This document shows positions 8,793 through 17,966 of a stretch of 64,000 bases of DNA, piece by piece. This stretch comes from Paenibacillus sp. FSL W8-0426 (lineage in GTDB: Bacteria > Bacillota > Bacilli > Paenibacillales > Paenibacillaceae): NCBI RefSeq assembly GCF_037969725.1, contig NZ_CP150203.1:4604001-4668000 (forward strand), in the 5' to 3' direction. The notes beneath the pieces are model-generated. The model ran no database searches, had not been told where the DNA came from, and saw only the letters and a program-made list of their open reading frames with translations. The stretch's first letter is position 1, and each line of letters opens with the position of its first letter. Made by a program: the position numbers and the translations under genes.

Positions 8793-9038
8793 TTACTCGG
8801 ACGCGATCGTTACATTGAGGCCGTGCTTGGCAAACACTTCCGCCATCGCTTTTTTGGCTTCATCCTCATCCGGGCCATGAACGTGCAGCTCATAGCTGTG
8901 CGTGCTCACCAACGTTGTGAACAAACCCAGAATGCTTTTGACGTCGATATACTTGTTGTCCGAATGCAATACGATTGAAGATGTAAACTTGCCTGCTGTT
9001 TGAGCAATTTCCACTACCGCAGCGTTATTACTCGACAT
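8793..9038 (-). CDS. HPr-like protein lacking the phosphocarrier histidine
   Basis: An 81-residue member of the HPr fold. Residues 12-18 (AQTAGKF) and 34-39 (KSILGL) align with the QTASKY helix and the regulatory Ser46 segment KSIMGV of HPr, so Ser35 would be the HPr-kinase site. The first strand and the His15-Ala-Arg-Pro loop that accept phosphate from enzyme I are missing: only about six residues precede helix 1. GGAGGGATTCCT directly before the ATG at 9038 argues that this is the true start. Crh of Bacillus likewise lacks His15 but keeps Ser46, so a regulatory rather than transport role is inferred. It is not linked to ptsI (24.5 kb). Confidence 0.8.
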   Translation of the reverse strand: MSSNNAAVVEIAQTAGKFTSSIVLHSDNKYIDVKSILGLFTTLVSTHSYELHVHGPDEDEAKKAMAEVFAKHGLNVTIASE

Positions 9039-9065
9039 AGGAATCCCTCCGTCTTTTCACTAAAT

Positions 9066-9098
9066 GGTATCATCTATGAATTACCCCTTCATGATACC
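9066..9098. repeat. inverted repeat upstream of the HPr-like gene
   Basis: GGTATCAT and ATGATACC are perfect inverted arms separated by 17 bases. The repeat lies between the M29 aminopeptidase stop and the HPr-like start and has no T-run, so an operator or leader hairpin is as likely as a terminator. Confidence 0.5.
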
Positions 9099-9136
9099 GT
9101 GAATCCGCTTTCCTAGCAACAGCAAAATGGCAAGGA

Positions 9137-10252
9137 TTACTTCAATTGATCTGGATTAAGGCATTCAAGCTCAGGGACAACGAAAATGCCGTCTTTGCGA
9201 ATCAATACATCGTCAAAATAAATTTCGCCACCGCCGTAATCCGGACGTTGGATCAATACGAGATCCCAGTGGATCGACGAACGGTTGCCGTTATCGGTTT
9301 CCTCATAGGCTTGCCCTGGGGTGAAGTGCAGGCTGCCCGCAATTTTTTCGTCGAACAGGATGTCCTTCATCGGATGCAGAATGTATGGGTTGAATCCGAT
9401 CGCGAACTCGCCGATGTGGCGCGCGCCTTCGTCGGAGTCGAGGATTTCGTTCAAACGTTTCGTATCATTGCTCGTCGCTTCAACGATTTTCCCGTCTTTG
9501 AAGGTGAATTTGATGTTTTCAAACGTAATGCCGTTGTACAGCGTGGCCGCATTGTAGCTGATTGTACCGTTGACGGAATCGCGAACAGGCGCGCTGTAAA
9601 CCTCGCCATCCGGAATGTTTTTTTGGCCGGAGCATTTCACGGCGCCAATGTTTTTGATGGAGAAGCTCAAGTCCGTGCCAGGTCCGGTAATGCGGACTTT
9701 GTCCGTACGGTTCATGAGATCCGCGAGAGCATCTTGCGCTTTGTCCATTTTGGCGTAATCCAGATTGCAGACGTCGAAGTAAAAATCTTCGAAGGCTTCC
9801 GTGCTTGTGTTTGCAAGCTGAGCCATGCTTGCATTCGGATAACGCAGCACTACCCATTTGGTATGTTTGACGCGTTGTTCGCTATGTACCGGGTGGGAAT
9901 ACAGCGCATTGTACATCTTCATTTTGTCTTCCGGCACATCGGACAGGTCGTTTACGTTTTCCCCGGCGCGAATGCCGATGTAGCAATCCATCTGCTTCAT
10001 CCGGTTCAGGTCGATTTCCGCCCATGTTTTCATCATGTCTTCGGTGGCGTTTTTGAGCATGGCGCGCTGCACCGTTCGATCGGTCAACTGCACAAAGACG
10101 TTTCCGCCTTTTTTGCCTACCTCTTCAATGATGGCGTTCATCAAATCGCGTTCCGTTCCGATCATCTCAACGAGCACGTTCTCCCCAGGCTGCACGTCTA
10201 CCGAGTAGCCGACGAGGTTTGCTGCGAGTTTCTGAATCCTTGGGTCCTTCAT
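9137..10252 (-). CDS. M29 family metallo-aminopeptidase (AmpS/PepS type)
   Basis: A 371-residue cytoplasmic aminopeptidase of the M29 family, which releases N-terminal residues from peptides using a two-metal centre. Typical segments are GENVLVEMIG near 24, GPGTDLSFSI near 190, NIPDGEVYSAP near 212 (family metal-ligand region), IGEFAIGFNP near 280 and GNRSSIHWDLV near 320. The frame is open seven codons further up, but AGGAGG lies 10 bases before the ATG of MKDPRIQK, so 10252 is the start. The length is slightly short of the usual 400-410 residues. An extended -10 TGCTACAAT sits at 10315-10323 on the minus strand. The gene stands alone. Confidence 0.9.
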   Translation of the reverse strand: MKDPRIQKLAANLVGYSVDVQPGENVLVEMIGTERDLMNAIIEEVGKKGGNVFVQLTDRTVQRAMLKNATEDMMKTWAEIDLNRMKQMDCYIGIRAGENVNDLSDVPEDKMKMYNALYSHPVHSEQRVKHTKWVVLRYPNASMAQLANTSTEAFEDFYFDVCNLDYAKMDKAQDALADLMNRTDKVRITGPGTDLSFSIKNIGAVKCSGQKNIPDGEVYSAPVRDSVNGTISYNAATLYNGITFENIKFTFKDGKIVEATSNDTKRLNEILDSDEGARHIGEFAIGFNPYILHPMKDILFDEKIAGSLHFTPGQAYEETDNGNRSSIHWDLVLIQRPDYGGGEIYFDDVLIRKDGIFVVPELECLNPDQLK

Positions 10253-10419
10253 GTCGTAACATCCTCCTGTCATCCGCCATTCTTTAAATTGAACAACGGT
10301 AAATTACGTTAACTATTGTAGCACGCTACAGCGTTCCCGTCAGCAGGCAGTGCTCAATTCCCGTTTTCGGCCTCCCAGAACTGCGACGAAATAAATTACC
10401 TCTAATTCCTTGCAGCTTC

Positions 10420-11289
10420 TTAGTTATAGGACTTGAAGTTAACGTCCGTCACAAGCGCTTCCTGACTTTTCTTGACGCCGTCTTCCTCAAGACTTACCTT
10501 GCTTTCGGACGATAATCGCAGCGGCAAACTGCTTCTCCGGTCTACGGTAAGATGATAAACGGTCTGCACCTCAGCGTTTTGCATCATCTGCATCAACCTG
10601 TCCTCTCCTTGTTTCCAAACCTTGTCCAATTCTTTCTCCATTGCTGGACGATTCTTCCCCCCGCTTGCAGCCGCTTTATGCAGGTACTCCGCCCGTATGG
10701 CTTCCATCTCGCCGTTCAGTTGGGCGACGGCCCAGGCCTTCGCGTCTTTCGGGGCCAGTTCAATCCGCAAAATCCGCGTGCGACGGCCTGATCCATATTC
10801 CGAATGGATGGTTTTGTTCATGCGATCAATGTTCTCCAATTGGGCAATCGGATTGAAACGGGATAAAGATCCGCGCAGCGGTTCATGCTCAGCGGATAAT
10901 GCCTGCCATTTTCCACCCTTTCGCGCAAAAGAAGCGCTAAACCCTCCCTTCTTCCCATTGAGAGGCTTTCCATCCAGAGGCGCAATGCCGGATTCCTTAC
11001 CGGCAGCCGCAATCGTTCCGGGCACTCTCGTCTGCAGCGTCAGGCGATCATGGTCTTCCAGCTTGCCTTCAAATTTGAACTGATTCTCGAACCGGGCGCT
11101 GTTCTCCCTGCGTAATCCGGCCTCTCCTTCGAAAACCAACCTTTCCTTTCCGGCAATGCCGGAAACCGCACGCGAAAATACTTCCTCAGGAGTTTGCTCC
11201 TTCTGGAACATTCCGCAACCACCCATACATAACGCCAAGACGATCAGCAAAAATGCAGTCGGCATATGACGTCTTATCCACACCCACAT
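10420..11289 (-). CDS. putative lipoprotein of unknown function
   Basis: A 289-residue protein with an N-terminal membrane segment (AFLLIVLALC) ending in a lipobox-like MGGC near residue 24, so it is probably lipid-anchored outside the membrane. The rest is hydrophilic, Lys/Arg/Glu-rich and without recognised catalytic motifs. The pattern of strands (VFEGEAGLRRE, FKFEGKLEDHDRLTLQTRV) recalls LolA/LppX-like lipoproteins, but this is weak. AAAGGTGG 8 bases upstream supports the ATG at 11289 rather than the GTG four codons earlier. It lies downstream of the diguanylate cyclase gene but beyond that gene's terminator. Confidence 0.75.
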   Translation of the reverse strand: MWVWIRRHMPTAFLLIVLALCMGGCGMFQKEQTPEEVFSRAVSGIAGKERLVFEGEAGLRRENSARFENQFKFEGKLEDHDRLTLQTRVPGTIAAAGKESGIAPLDGKPLNGKKGGFSASFARKGGKWQALSAEHEPLRGSLSRFNPIAQLENIDRMNKTIHSEYGSGRRTRILRIELAPKDAKAWAVAQLNGEMEAIRAEYLHKAAASGGKNRPAMEKELDKVWKQGEDRLMQMMQNAEVQTVYHLTVDRRSSLPLRLSSESKVSLEEDGVKKSQEALVTDVNFKSYN

Positions 11290-11389
11290 CTCGAATTCCA
11301 CCTTTCGGACAAACGTTCTTCATAGCCTGCCCCGTGGGATTCGCCTTATACTTTGTCAGTATTGTAAGAGGGATGCCCCCATCCATCGC

Positions 11390-11429
11390 AAAAAGAGGAC
11401 CATCCCGCACAACGGAATGTCCTCTTTTT
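11390..11429. terminator. terminator overlapping the stop of the GGDEF gene
   Basis: AAAAAGAGGAC and GTCCTCTTTTT form an 11-base-pair stem whose edge overlaps the stop codon of the minus-strand gene ending at 11428. Confidence 0.8.
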
Positions 11430-13404
11430 ATCGGTTGATCTCCTGTTTTTCGAGCACGATGCGATTGCGTCCCCCGTTTTTTGCTTCATACAGGGCCATG
11501 TCTGCGCGGTAAAACAACGATTCCACGGTCACCTTATCATCCATGCAATTCCACTCGGCAATCCCGCTGGACACTGTCACAAGCGGTCTTGTTTCTTCCG
11601 CCACTCTTCTACGGATGGTTTCCGCATAATGCCGAGCCTGATGTATTCCGACTTGCGGCATGTAAATGGCCAGCTCCTCGCCCCCCCACCTTGCGCATAC
11701 ATCCTCGGGGCGAACCGAACTTGTCACGATATCACTGACCTGCTTCAGCACCTGGTCTCCGGTTTGGTGCCCAAATGTATCGTTCACCTGCTTGAATTGG
11801 TCAATGTCCACCACGATCAAAGAACCGCAAAATTCGTGAGCCTGACGTTCATGAATGATATTATCCAGATAATGCCTGACGTATAACCCCGTCAACATGT
11901 CCAGATTGGCAAGCCGCCGCACTTCGGCGTGAAGCGTAGCGTTCGAAAGGGCCAGTCCGATATGAATGGACAACATTTGAAGCAGCCGATAGTTGTCATA
12001 CGAAAAATAATGCTCGCGCCGGTGGGACAGCAAAATAAAGCTTTTCACCACACCATTCACTCTTACAGGCGCAGCCATGAGCGAAAGCGAATGGGTAACC
12101 TCCATAAACACGGAAGTCAATTGCCCGTACTCGGCATAGTTGGAAAGAATGATCGGTTCCTCGGTTTGGCGCAGCAATCCGGCAAATCCATAATCCAGAG
12201 GAAACGTTTTATGGGCGAAATCGGGTATATTCGAAGACATGACCTCAAATTGGTCTGTATCCTCCTTTAACTGCAGGATGCAGCACCATTCGGCTTGAAA
12301 AATGGCTAACAGCTCCTGGACCGAAAAATCGAATATTTCCATGAGCTGCAAACTTTTGTTCAATCGCTGTGTCAGGTCATTCATCAGGCGCAGCTCCTGG
12401 ACGAGCATGTTCGACTGTTCATGCAATTTGGCATTTTCAAATGCCGTTCCCGTTGTGTCAGCCATCATGGACACCAGCTGCAGATCGGACTCCTCGATCG
12501 TTTCCTCGTTCATTTCCATGTGGAATACCCCATATACTCCCTGGTTTCCCTTAAGAGGAAAAGCCACCTCGGCAATGCGATTTCCCGGTTGTTCTGAACG
12601 GAGTACGATCATTTTCCCCTCTTTAAAGGAGCGCACGCAAATATCATTTCCTCGTTCGCGAACCAATAACGGCTTGATCCGGGAATGGGGGCTTTTCTGA
12701 TCCTGCGACATGTACAAATTCATCCGGGTGGCCGGGTACAAGTAATCGATGCTTTCAAACACCTTGTCCAAAATCGCATCCGCATTCATCTTGTCATTCA
12801 ACCGTTGAATGATCTGAAACAGAATTGATCTGCGATGTTCCTCGCGTGCCGTTTGTTCATGGGCTTTCAACAGATCCGTCATAAATATGTATTCAAATCT
12901 TCGGTAGAAGCAAGTACGAAAGTGCGCCGCCTCAGATCGAACTACAGCTTCAGACGTTTCATATCGATCAGGTTCGTGAATCAAGGCCGTGAAGACAGCA
13001 AACAAGTCTTGATTGATTCTCGAGTACAGCGGCTCTGCAAGCATCGCATATTGGCCATGAGCGCCCAAGTTTCGAGCGATTCGCGGCTGTCCGGAATCCA
13101 GACATTCCGAAACCAATTGCACGACAGCCCCGATACTCTCCTGTTCAATTGGAGCGACGCATATGCCTTCGGCATTCCAGACAGAATACTTCGTTTGCGA
13201 ACGGTCAAAGTCCGTTAAACGCTGTACCTGCCAATCGGCAAAGGCTTGTTGCAGCAACGTGTCAAGATAGCAGAAGTCAAAAGGTGTGATGTCCATATGC
13301 TGCATCCAGAGCGTATGCTCTTCATGTGATTTTTTGGAAAATAACGTTTCGGTCGAGTTAGGCGAATTGACGCTCTCTGGCAACCTTCCTAGATGTTCCA
13401 ACAT
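11428..13404 (-). CDS. GAF-GAF-GGDEF diguanylate cyclase
   Basis: A 658-residue soluble signalling protein. The N-terminal 170 residues are unassigned. Two GAF-like sensor regions follow (about 190-350 and 365-510), the second containing the typical VNGVVKSFILLSH. A C-terminal GGDEF domain starts at LANLDMLTGLYVRHYLD and carries the active motif RWGGEELA, which fits c-di-GMP synthesis from two GTP. An inhibitory RxxD site five residues before GGEEL is not evident (SSVRPEDVCARW). The ATG of MLEHLGRL has AAAGGAG about 9 bases upstream; the longer frame starting at 13527 lacks this. The ligand of the GAF domains is unknown. Confidence 0.9.
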   Translation of the reverse strand: MLEHLGRLPESVNSPNSTETLFSKKSHEEHTLWMQHMDITPFDFCYLDTLLQQAFADWQVQRLTDFDRSQTKYSVWNAEGICVAPIEQESIGAVVQLVSECLDSGQPRIARNLGAHGQYAMLAEPLYSRINQDLFAVFTALIHEPDRYETSEAVVRSEAAHFRTCFYRRFEYIFMTDLLKAHEQTAREEHRRSILFQIIQRLNDKMNADAILDKVFESIDYLYPATRMNLYMSQDQKSPHSRIKPLLVRERGNDICVRSFKEGKMIVLRSEQPGNRIAEVAFPLKGNQGVYGVFHMEMNEETIEESDLQLVSMMADTTGTAFENAKLHEQSNMLVQELRLMNDLTQRLNKSLQLMEIFDFSVQELLAIFQAEWCCILQLKEDTDQFEVMSSNIPDFAHKTFPLDYGFAGLLRQTEEPIILSNYAEYGQLTSVFMEVTHSLSLMAAPVRVNGVVKSFILLSHRREHYFSYDNYRLLQMLSIHIGLALSNATLHAEVRRLANLDMLTGLYVRHYLDNIIHERQAHEFCGSLIVVDIDQFKQVNDTFGHQTGDQVLKQVSDIVTSSVRPEDVCARWGGEELAIYMPQVGIHQARHYAETIRRRVAEETRPLVTVSSGIAEWNCMDDKVTVESLFYRADMALYEAKNGGRNRIVLEKQEINR

Positions 13405-13642
13405 GTCAGGCGCTCCTTTGCACCGTTTTTGCATCTGAAGATGCATGAATCTGCAGATCCTATCGCAAATCTGCAAAAGGTATGGAATAACGTTTGTTTT
13501 ACGCAATCCTTTAAAGTTAAGATACACTTTATTCTACTCTCTTTAAAGGGTTTTTGCATCCATATTTCATAAAATCGTCCCATTTTTTTAGGCCCAACGA
13601 CCTATCGACAAAATTAGACGTTTTTCTATCTTCGCCTTGCTC

Positions 13643-13671
13643 TTGACTTCCTTTCATCCAAACTGTAGAAT
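13643..13671 (+). promoter_or_regulatory. strong sigma-A promoter of rpsD
   Basis: TTGACT and TAGAAT are spaced by exactly 17 bases and lie about 200 bases upstream of the rpsD start, leaving a long transcribed leader. Confidence 0.8.
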
Positions 13672-13677
13672 ATATTG

Positions 13678-13868
13678 TTGATGAAGACTGCTAATGGGTC
13701 TTTAAATTTGGGCATTACCGGTTGTGTCACCCTCATTTGTTTTGTTGCTTTCAGGACAGCGGCTGAACTTTCCTGATTGATGCTTGCGAGGCTTGCCCGC
13801 AACAACAAAACGAAGCGCAAACAGAGCCCTAACTATTGAATTTTAATTAAAAAGGAGCTACTTTACAC
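13678..13868 (+). ncRNA. probable S4-binding autoregulatory leader of rpsD
   Basis: About 190 untranslated bases separate the promoter from the S4 start codon. Bacillus rpsD is autoregulated by S4 binding to a structured leader, so the same is inferred here. The last 30 bases are AT-rich and hold the AAAGGAG ribosome binding site. No terminator-like hairpin with a T-run is seen, which favours translational rather than attenuation control. The pseudoknot was not folded. Confidence 0.5.
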
Positions 13869-14468
13869 ATGGCACGTTACACTGGTCCTAAATTTAAATT
13901 GAGCCGTCGTCTCGGCATTTCCTTGAGCGGAACTGGCAAAGAATTGAAACGTCCTTTCCCTCCGGGTCAGCACGGTCCTAACCAACGCAGAAAAATGAGC
14001 AACTACGGTATGCAGTTGCAAGAAAAACAAAAACTTCGCCACATGTACGGCCTGGGCGAAAAACAATTCCGCACTCTGTTTGCTAGAGCGCAAAAAATGC
14101 AAGGAATCGCGGGTGAAAACTTCATGTTCTTGCTCGAGAGCCGCCTTGACAACCTGGTATACCGCCTTGGATTCGCTAACTCCCGTGCAGGTGCACGTCA
14201 GTTGGTATCCCACGGTCACGTTACTGTAAACGGCAAAAAAGTCGACATCGCTTCTTACCAAGTAAGCACTGGCGACGTAATCGGCCTGCGTGAAAGAAGC
14301 CGCGGTTTGTCTTCCGTGAAGGAAGCTCTGGAAAACCGTACGCATCTTCCGGCATACCTGGAATTCAACGACACAGCTGTTGAAGGAAAATACATCCGCC
14401 TGCCAGAACGCGCGGAACTTTCCCAAGACATCGACGAAAAACAAATCGTCGAGTTCTACAACCGTTAA
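13869..14468 (+). CDS. rpsD: 30S ribosomal protein S4
   Basis: A 199-residue protein matching bacterial S4 over its full length: [16 protein letters not shown] at the start, the S4 RNA-binding domain with [23 protein letters not shown] near 90-113, [13 protein letters not shown], and the C-terminal IVEFYNR. S4 nucleates 30S assembly by binding 16S rRNA and acts as a translational autorepressor. The zinc-binding cysteines found in some S4 paralogues are absent from the N-terminus, so this is the C-minus form. It is monocistronic, as is usual for Bacillota rpsD, with a strong promoter and terminator. Confidence 0.98.
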   Translation: MARYTGPKFKLSRRLGISLSGTGKELKRPFPPGQHGPNQRRKMSNYGMQLQEKQKLRHMYGLGEKQFRTLFARAQKMQGIAGENFMFLLESRLDNLVYRLGFANSRAGARQLVSHGHVTVNGKKVDIASYQVSTGDVIGLRERSRGLSSVKEALENRTHLPAYLEFNDTAVEGKYIRLPERAELSQDIDEKQIVEFYNR

Positions 14469-14497
14469 TCGTTGTTTTTCAATCCTGCTTTACCCCA

Positions 14498-14536
14498 AAC
14501 AGCTGCCTGAGAAATTTCTCGGCAGCTGTTTTTTTG
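14498..14536 (+). terminator. terminator of rpsD
   Basis: AACAGCTGCC and GGCAGCTGTT form a perfect ten-base-pair stem followed by a T-run. Confidence 0.9.
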
Positions 14537-14689
14537 CTTCCATGCTAAGCCTATATTCCCCCACAACTTACATATACTAATCCGAACGACTTCGTCTCGA
14601 TGACAACTTATTCAGTCATTCCCCCAAGAAATTGGCAATTTTCGTCGATTGCTTGTATTTCTCACGCATGCAAAGCCTCCTTTTTATGC

Positions 14690-14695
14690 TATAAT
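14690..14695 (+). promoter_or_regulatory. extended -10 of the PBP1A gene
   Basis: TATGCTATAAT contains a consensus -10 with the TGn extension, 29 bases upstream of the ATG at 14725; the -35 is weak. Confidence 0.55.
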
Positions 14696-14724
14696 AAGTG
14701 TCGTTAAAAGGAGGAAGACACTGA

Positions 14725-17700
14725 ATGGTTGATGCAAATAAAAACAAGCCCGACGAGCAGCCTGTCCGCAAGCGGAGCTTTATCCGCAAACTCGGCAGCG
14801 TTGTCAAATGGATGGCTATCCTGGGATTCATGGGCGTGCTATTCGTTGGCGGTGCCTTGATGGGGTACGTCAGTTCCATCGTTAAAGATGAACCCGTTCG
14901 TTCAAGAGCCCTGATCGAGCAAAAAGTCAGCGAAAACTCCATTACAGGCTTTGCTTACTTCGCCGATGGAAGCCCGATCGGCCAGTTGCGAACCGAAGAA
15001 GATCGGCGCCCGGTCACCTTTGACCAGATTCCGCAAAAGGTCATCGACGCCGTCATTGCCATTGAAGACAATCATTTTTACGAACATAGCGGCGTAGACA
15101 TGAGCGGAACGCTGCGCGCAGTGAAACAGAAGGTTTTGAACGAATCCGTTCAAACCGGCGGAAGCACCCTGACCCAACAGCTGGCCCGGCGTGTATTCCT
15201 CAATTTGGACCGAACCGAGGACCGCAAAGTCAAAGAAATTCTGCTCTCTCTGCGGCTTGAACGGTTTATGACCAAAAACCAAATCATGACCGCGTATCTG
15301 AATAAGGTTCCTTTCGGTAACGGGTCTAGCGGCTATAACGTCTACGGGATCAAAGCGGCCGCAAAAGGATTGTTCAACATCAATGATTTGGAGAAACTGA
15401 ATACGGCACAAGCCGCTTATCTCGCAGGTTTGCCGCAGTTACCCTCCTCTTACTCTGCCTTTAACGGAAAAGGCGATTTTGTAGAGGAAAACTTCGAGCG
15501 CGCAATCAATCGTCAGCACCTCGTGCTGCGCCGCATGCTTGAACTCGGCAAAATCAATACGTCGGAATACGATGAAGCCCTTGCTTTCGATATCAAAAGT
15601 TCGCTTGCACCAAAAACCGTAAAAGCTTACAACACTTATCCTTACCTTATGATGGAAACGGAGCGGCAGGCTGCGCAGATCCTCATGGATCTGAATACGG
15701 AAAAAGACAAAACGAATAACTCAACCGGCAAGGACACGGATGGAAATACCGCCGATAAGGACAACAGCACATTGTTGGAGGAAGCACAGCAGCAATTGCG
15801 CACTGGCGGATATCGCATCTATACGACCATCAACAAAAATGTGTACAAAACGATGAGGTCGATCGCCGAGGATGATAGCAACTTCTCTGCCGAAGATCCT
15901 ACCAAAGGCAAAGAACAAACAGCGGCCATGCTGATCGATCACAAAACCGGGGCCATTCTCGGCATGATCGAAGGACGCAGCTTCCAAGACGAACAGATGA
16001 ACTATGCCACCCAAATGGTACGTCAGCCAGGTTCGACGATGAAACCGATCGCAGCATATTTGCCGGCCATGGAGGCAGGTCTCGTTCAGCCGGCTTCCAT
16101 TATCGACGATGCTCCGATCATCCTGAAGAACGGCGGTGCCGGATACCATATTCCGAAAAACGCCAACAATCGCTATCAGGGACTCGTTACAGCCCGCAGG
16201 GCATTGAATTATTCATTGAACATCCCTGCACTCAAGCTGTTTAACGAAGAAGTCGGAATCGATAAAGCTTGGGCTTTTTCGAAAAAGCTCGGCATCACGA
16301 CCATCCAGAAAAGCGATTACCAAGCGCAGACCGGTGTTCTTGGCGGCCTTCAGTATGGCGTAACCGTCGAAGAACTGACCAATGCCTATGGCGCAATTGC
16401 CAACAATGGCGTCTATAACGATGCGTACATGATCAGCAAAATTGTAGATTCCAAAGGCAACATTGTTTACAAACACGAAGCCAATCCCGTTCAGGCTTTT
16501 TCCGAGCAAACGGCATACTTGATGACCGACATGCTGCGGACAGTCATTACGGAAGGGACGGCCGACAAAGTTCGTTCCAATTACAAATATACCAAGAGCG
16601 TTCCTATTGTCGGTAAAACAGGATCCACTCAAAGTTACGCAGACGTATGGTTTGAAGGATACACGCCAGACGTCACCTTGGGTGTATGGGTTGGATACAA
16701 GCAGCCTGTGAATACGCTTGAGACCAAATCCCAACGCAAACGGGCGCAGCAGCTATGGACCCAGATCATGAATGAGTTGGTTTCTTCCCAAAAGGACTTA
16801 TTCGTGACGGATTCGTTCAAAAAACCCGACGGGATCGTTAGCAAAACCGTATCGGCTTACAGCGGCAAGCTGCCTACTTCTCTAACGGACAAATTTGTGA
16901 CGGATATATTCAACAGCAAATACGTGCCGAAAGAGAGCGATGACGGCGTTGGGCGGGCAACATATATCACTTACAATGGCGTGAATTACATTCCGCGGGA
17001 CGGAACGCCTTCGGATATGCTCAAAGTAAAAACGGTCATCAAACGGAAAAAGCCGATTTCCGAGTTGATTAAAGAACTGCAAAATGCGTTTTCTCGCATG
17101 AGTCGTCACGAATCGCTCGCATACTATTTGCCTGAAGATGCCGGCAGTGATATGCCGACCAAGATCGATCCGCGTACGGACAACGGCAAGGCACCTGATG
17201 CGCCATCCAATGTAAGGCTTTCCGGGTCGGTCATCACATTCAGCGCAACGCCTGAGAACGACGTCGTAGGCTATCGTTTGTATCGATCCGCCAATGGCGG
17301 AGGATTCCAGAATCAAGGCAAAGTCGTCCTGACAGGAGAATCCAGATCGTTTAGCGTTTCGACAAACGGTAATTTTGCTTACTATGTCACTGCCGTCGAT
17401 GTAGCCGGCAAAGAGTCTGCACCGAGTGCCATCGTCAGCACTGCAGTCAATGCAGCCGAACCGGACGTAGAAAATAATGAACCGATCGAGGTTCCAGGTA
17501 CTGTCATTGATCCAACGAATACAGGGGAGAAACCGGCCGCGCCAACGCCTCCTGGCACGCCTGGCCAGGTCGGCGTTTCCGCCCTTCCCCAAGGCATTCG
17601 CATTCAATGGTCTCCGAACCCGGAGACGGATGGGGTCAAAAGCTACACGGTATATTACAGCGAAACCGGATCAGCACCGTTTAACCAAATCGGAACCACT

Positions 17701-17817
17701 TCGGGCACATCGCTTGATTTCGGCGTAGCCGAAGGAACCGGAGGTTGGTTCAAGGTCTCTGCGACTAACGATGCGGGTGAATCCAGCCCTTCGGCAGCCG
17801 TTTCTTTGCAGCCTTGA
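14725..17817 (+). CDS. class A penicillin-binding protein 1A with C-terminal fibronectin type III domains
   Basis: A 1030-residue bifunctional cell-wall synthase. The basic cytoplasmic N-terminus is followed by one membrane segment (about 30-52). The GT51 glycosyltransferase domain has catalytic Glu114 in AIEDNHFYEH and GGSTLTQQLARR near 146. The transpeptidase domain has STMK with Ser437 and Lys440, SLN at 497-499 and KTG at 631-633. From about 825 to the end there are two fibronectin type III-like modules (PDAPSNVRLSG... and APTPPGTPGQVGVSALPQGI) joined by a Pro/Glu-rich linker. It polymerises and cross-links peptidoglycan outside the membrane. GGAGGAAGACACTGA precedes the ATG. FN3 tails occur in PBP1 of several Paenibacillus-like species and probably bind the wall. 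Confidence 0.95.
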   Translation: MVDANKNKPDEQPVRKRSFIRKLGSVVKWMAILGFMGVLFVGGALMGYVSSIVKDEPVRSRALIEQKVSENSITGFAYFADGSPIGQLRTEEDRRPVTFDQIPQKVIDAVIAIEDNHFYEHSGVDMSGTLRAVKQKVLNESVQTGGSTLTQQLARRVFLNLDRTEDRKVKEILLSLRLERFMTKNQIMTAYLNKVPFGNGSSGYNVYGIKAAAKGLFNINDLEKLNTAQAAYLAGLPQLPSSYSAFNGKGDFVEENFERAINRQHLVLRRMLELGKINTSEYDEALAFDIKSSLAPKTVKAYNTYPYLMMETERQAAQILMDLNTEKDKTNNSTGKDTDGNTADKDNSTLLEEAQQQLRTGGYRIYTTINKNVYKTMRSIAEDDSNFSAEDPTKGKEQTAAMLIDHKTGAILGMIEGRSFQDEQMNYATQMVRQPGSTMKPIAAYLPAMEAGLVQPASIIDDAPIILKNGGAGYHIPKNANNRYQGLVTARRALNYSLNIPALKLFNEEVGIDKAWAFSKKLGITTIQKSDYQAQTGVLGGLQYGVTVEELTNAYGAIANNGVYNDAYMISKIVDSKGNIVYKHEANPVQAFSEQTAYLMTDMLRTVITEGTADKVRSNYKYTKSVPIVGKTGSTQSYADVWFEGYTPDVTLGVWVGYKQPVNTLETKSQRKRAQQLWTQIMNELVSSQKDLFVTDSFKKPDGIVSKTVSAYSGKLPTSLTDKFVTDIFNSKYVPKESDDGVGRATYITYNGVNYIPRDGTPSDMLKVKTVIKRKKPISELIKELQNAFSRMSRHESLAYYLPEDAGSDMPTKIDPRTDNGKAPDAPSNVRLSGSVITFSATPENDVVGYRLYRSANGGGFQNQGKVVLTGESRSFSVSTNGNFAYYVTAVDVAGKESAPSAIVSTAVNAAEPDVENNEPIEVPGTVIDPTNTGEKPAAPTPPGTPGQVGVSALPQGIRIQWSPNPETDGVKSYTVYYSETGSAPFNQIGTTSGTSLDFGVAEGTGGWFKVSATNDAGESSPSAAVSLQP

Positions 17818-17842
17818 TCGAAACCTGAACGCATTAAAACGT

Positions 17843-17927
17843 TAAGCCCCGCCTCCTTTGATTGGAGGCGGGGCTTATATGTCATACAAATAAGCCTGCT
17901 CTGGTGTGATCCAGAACAGGCTTATTT
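17843..17927. terminator. two consecutive hairpins between PBP1A and acsA
   Basis: The first hairpin is AAGCCCCGCCTCC / GGAGGCGGGGCTT at 17844-17876. The second is AAATAAGCCTGCTCTGG / CCAGAACAGGCTTATTT at 17888-17927, followed by a T-rich stretch. They separate convergent genes and can serve both strands. Confidence 0.75.
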
Positions 17928-17966
17928 CTTTTGCTTTCATTCGAGAGACGAGCGAACCCTGCTGCT

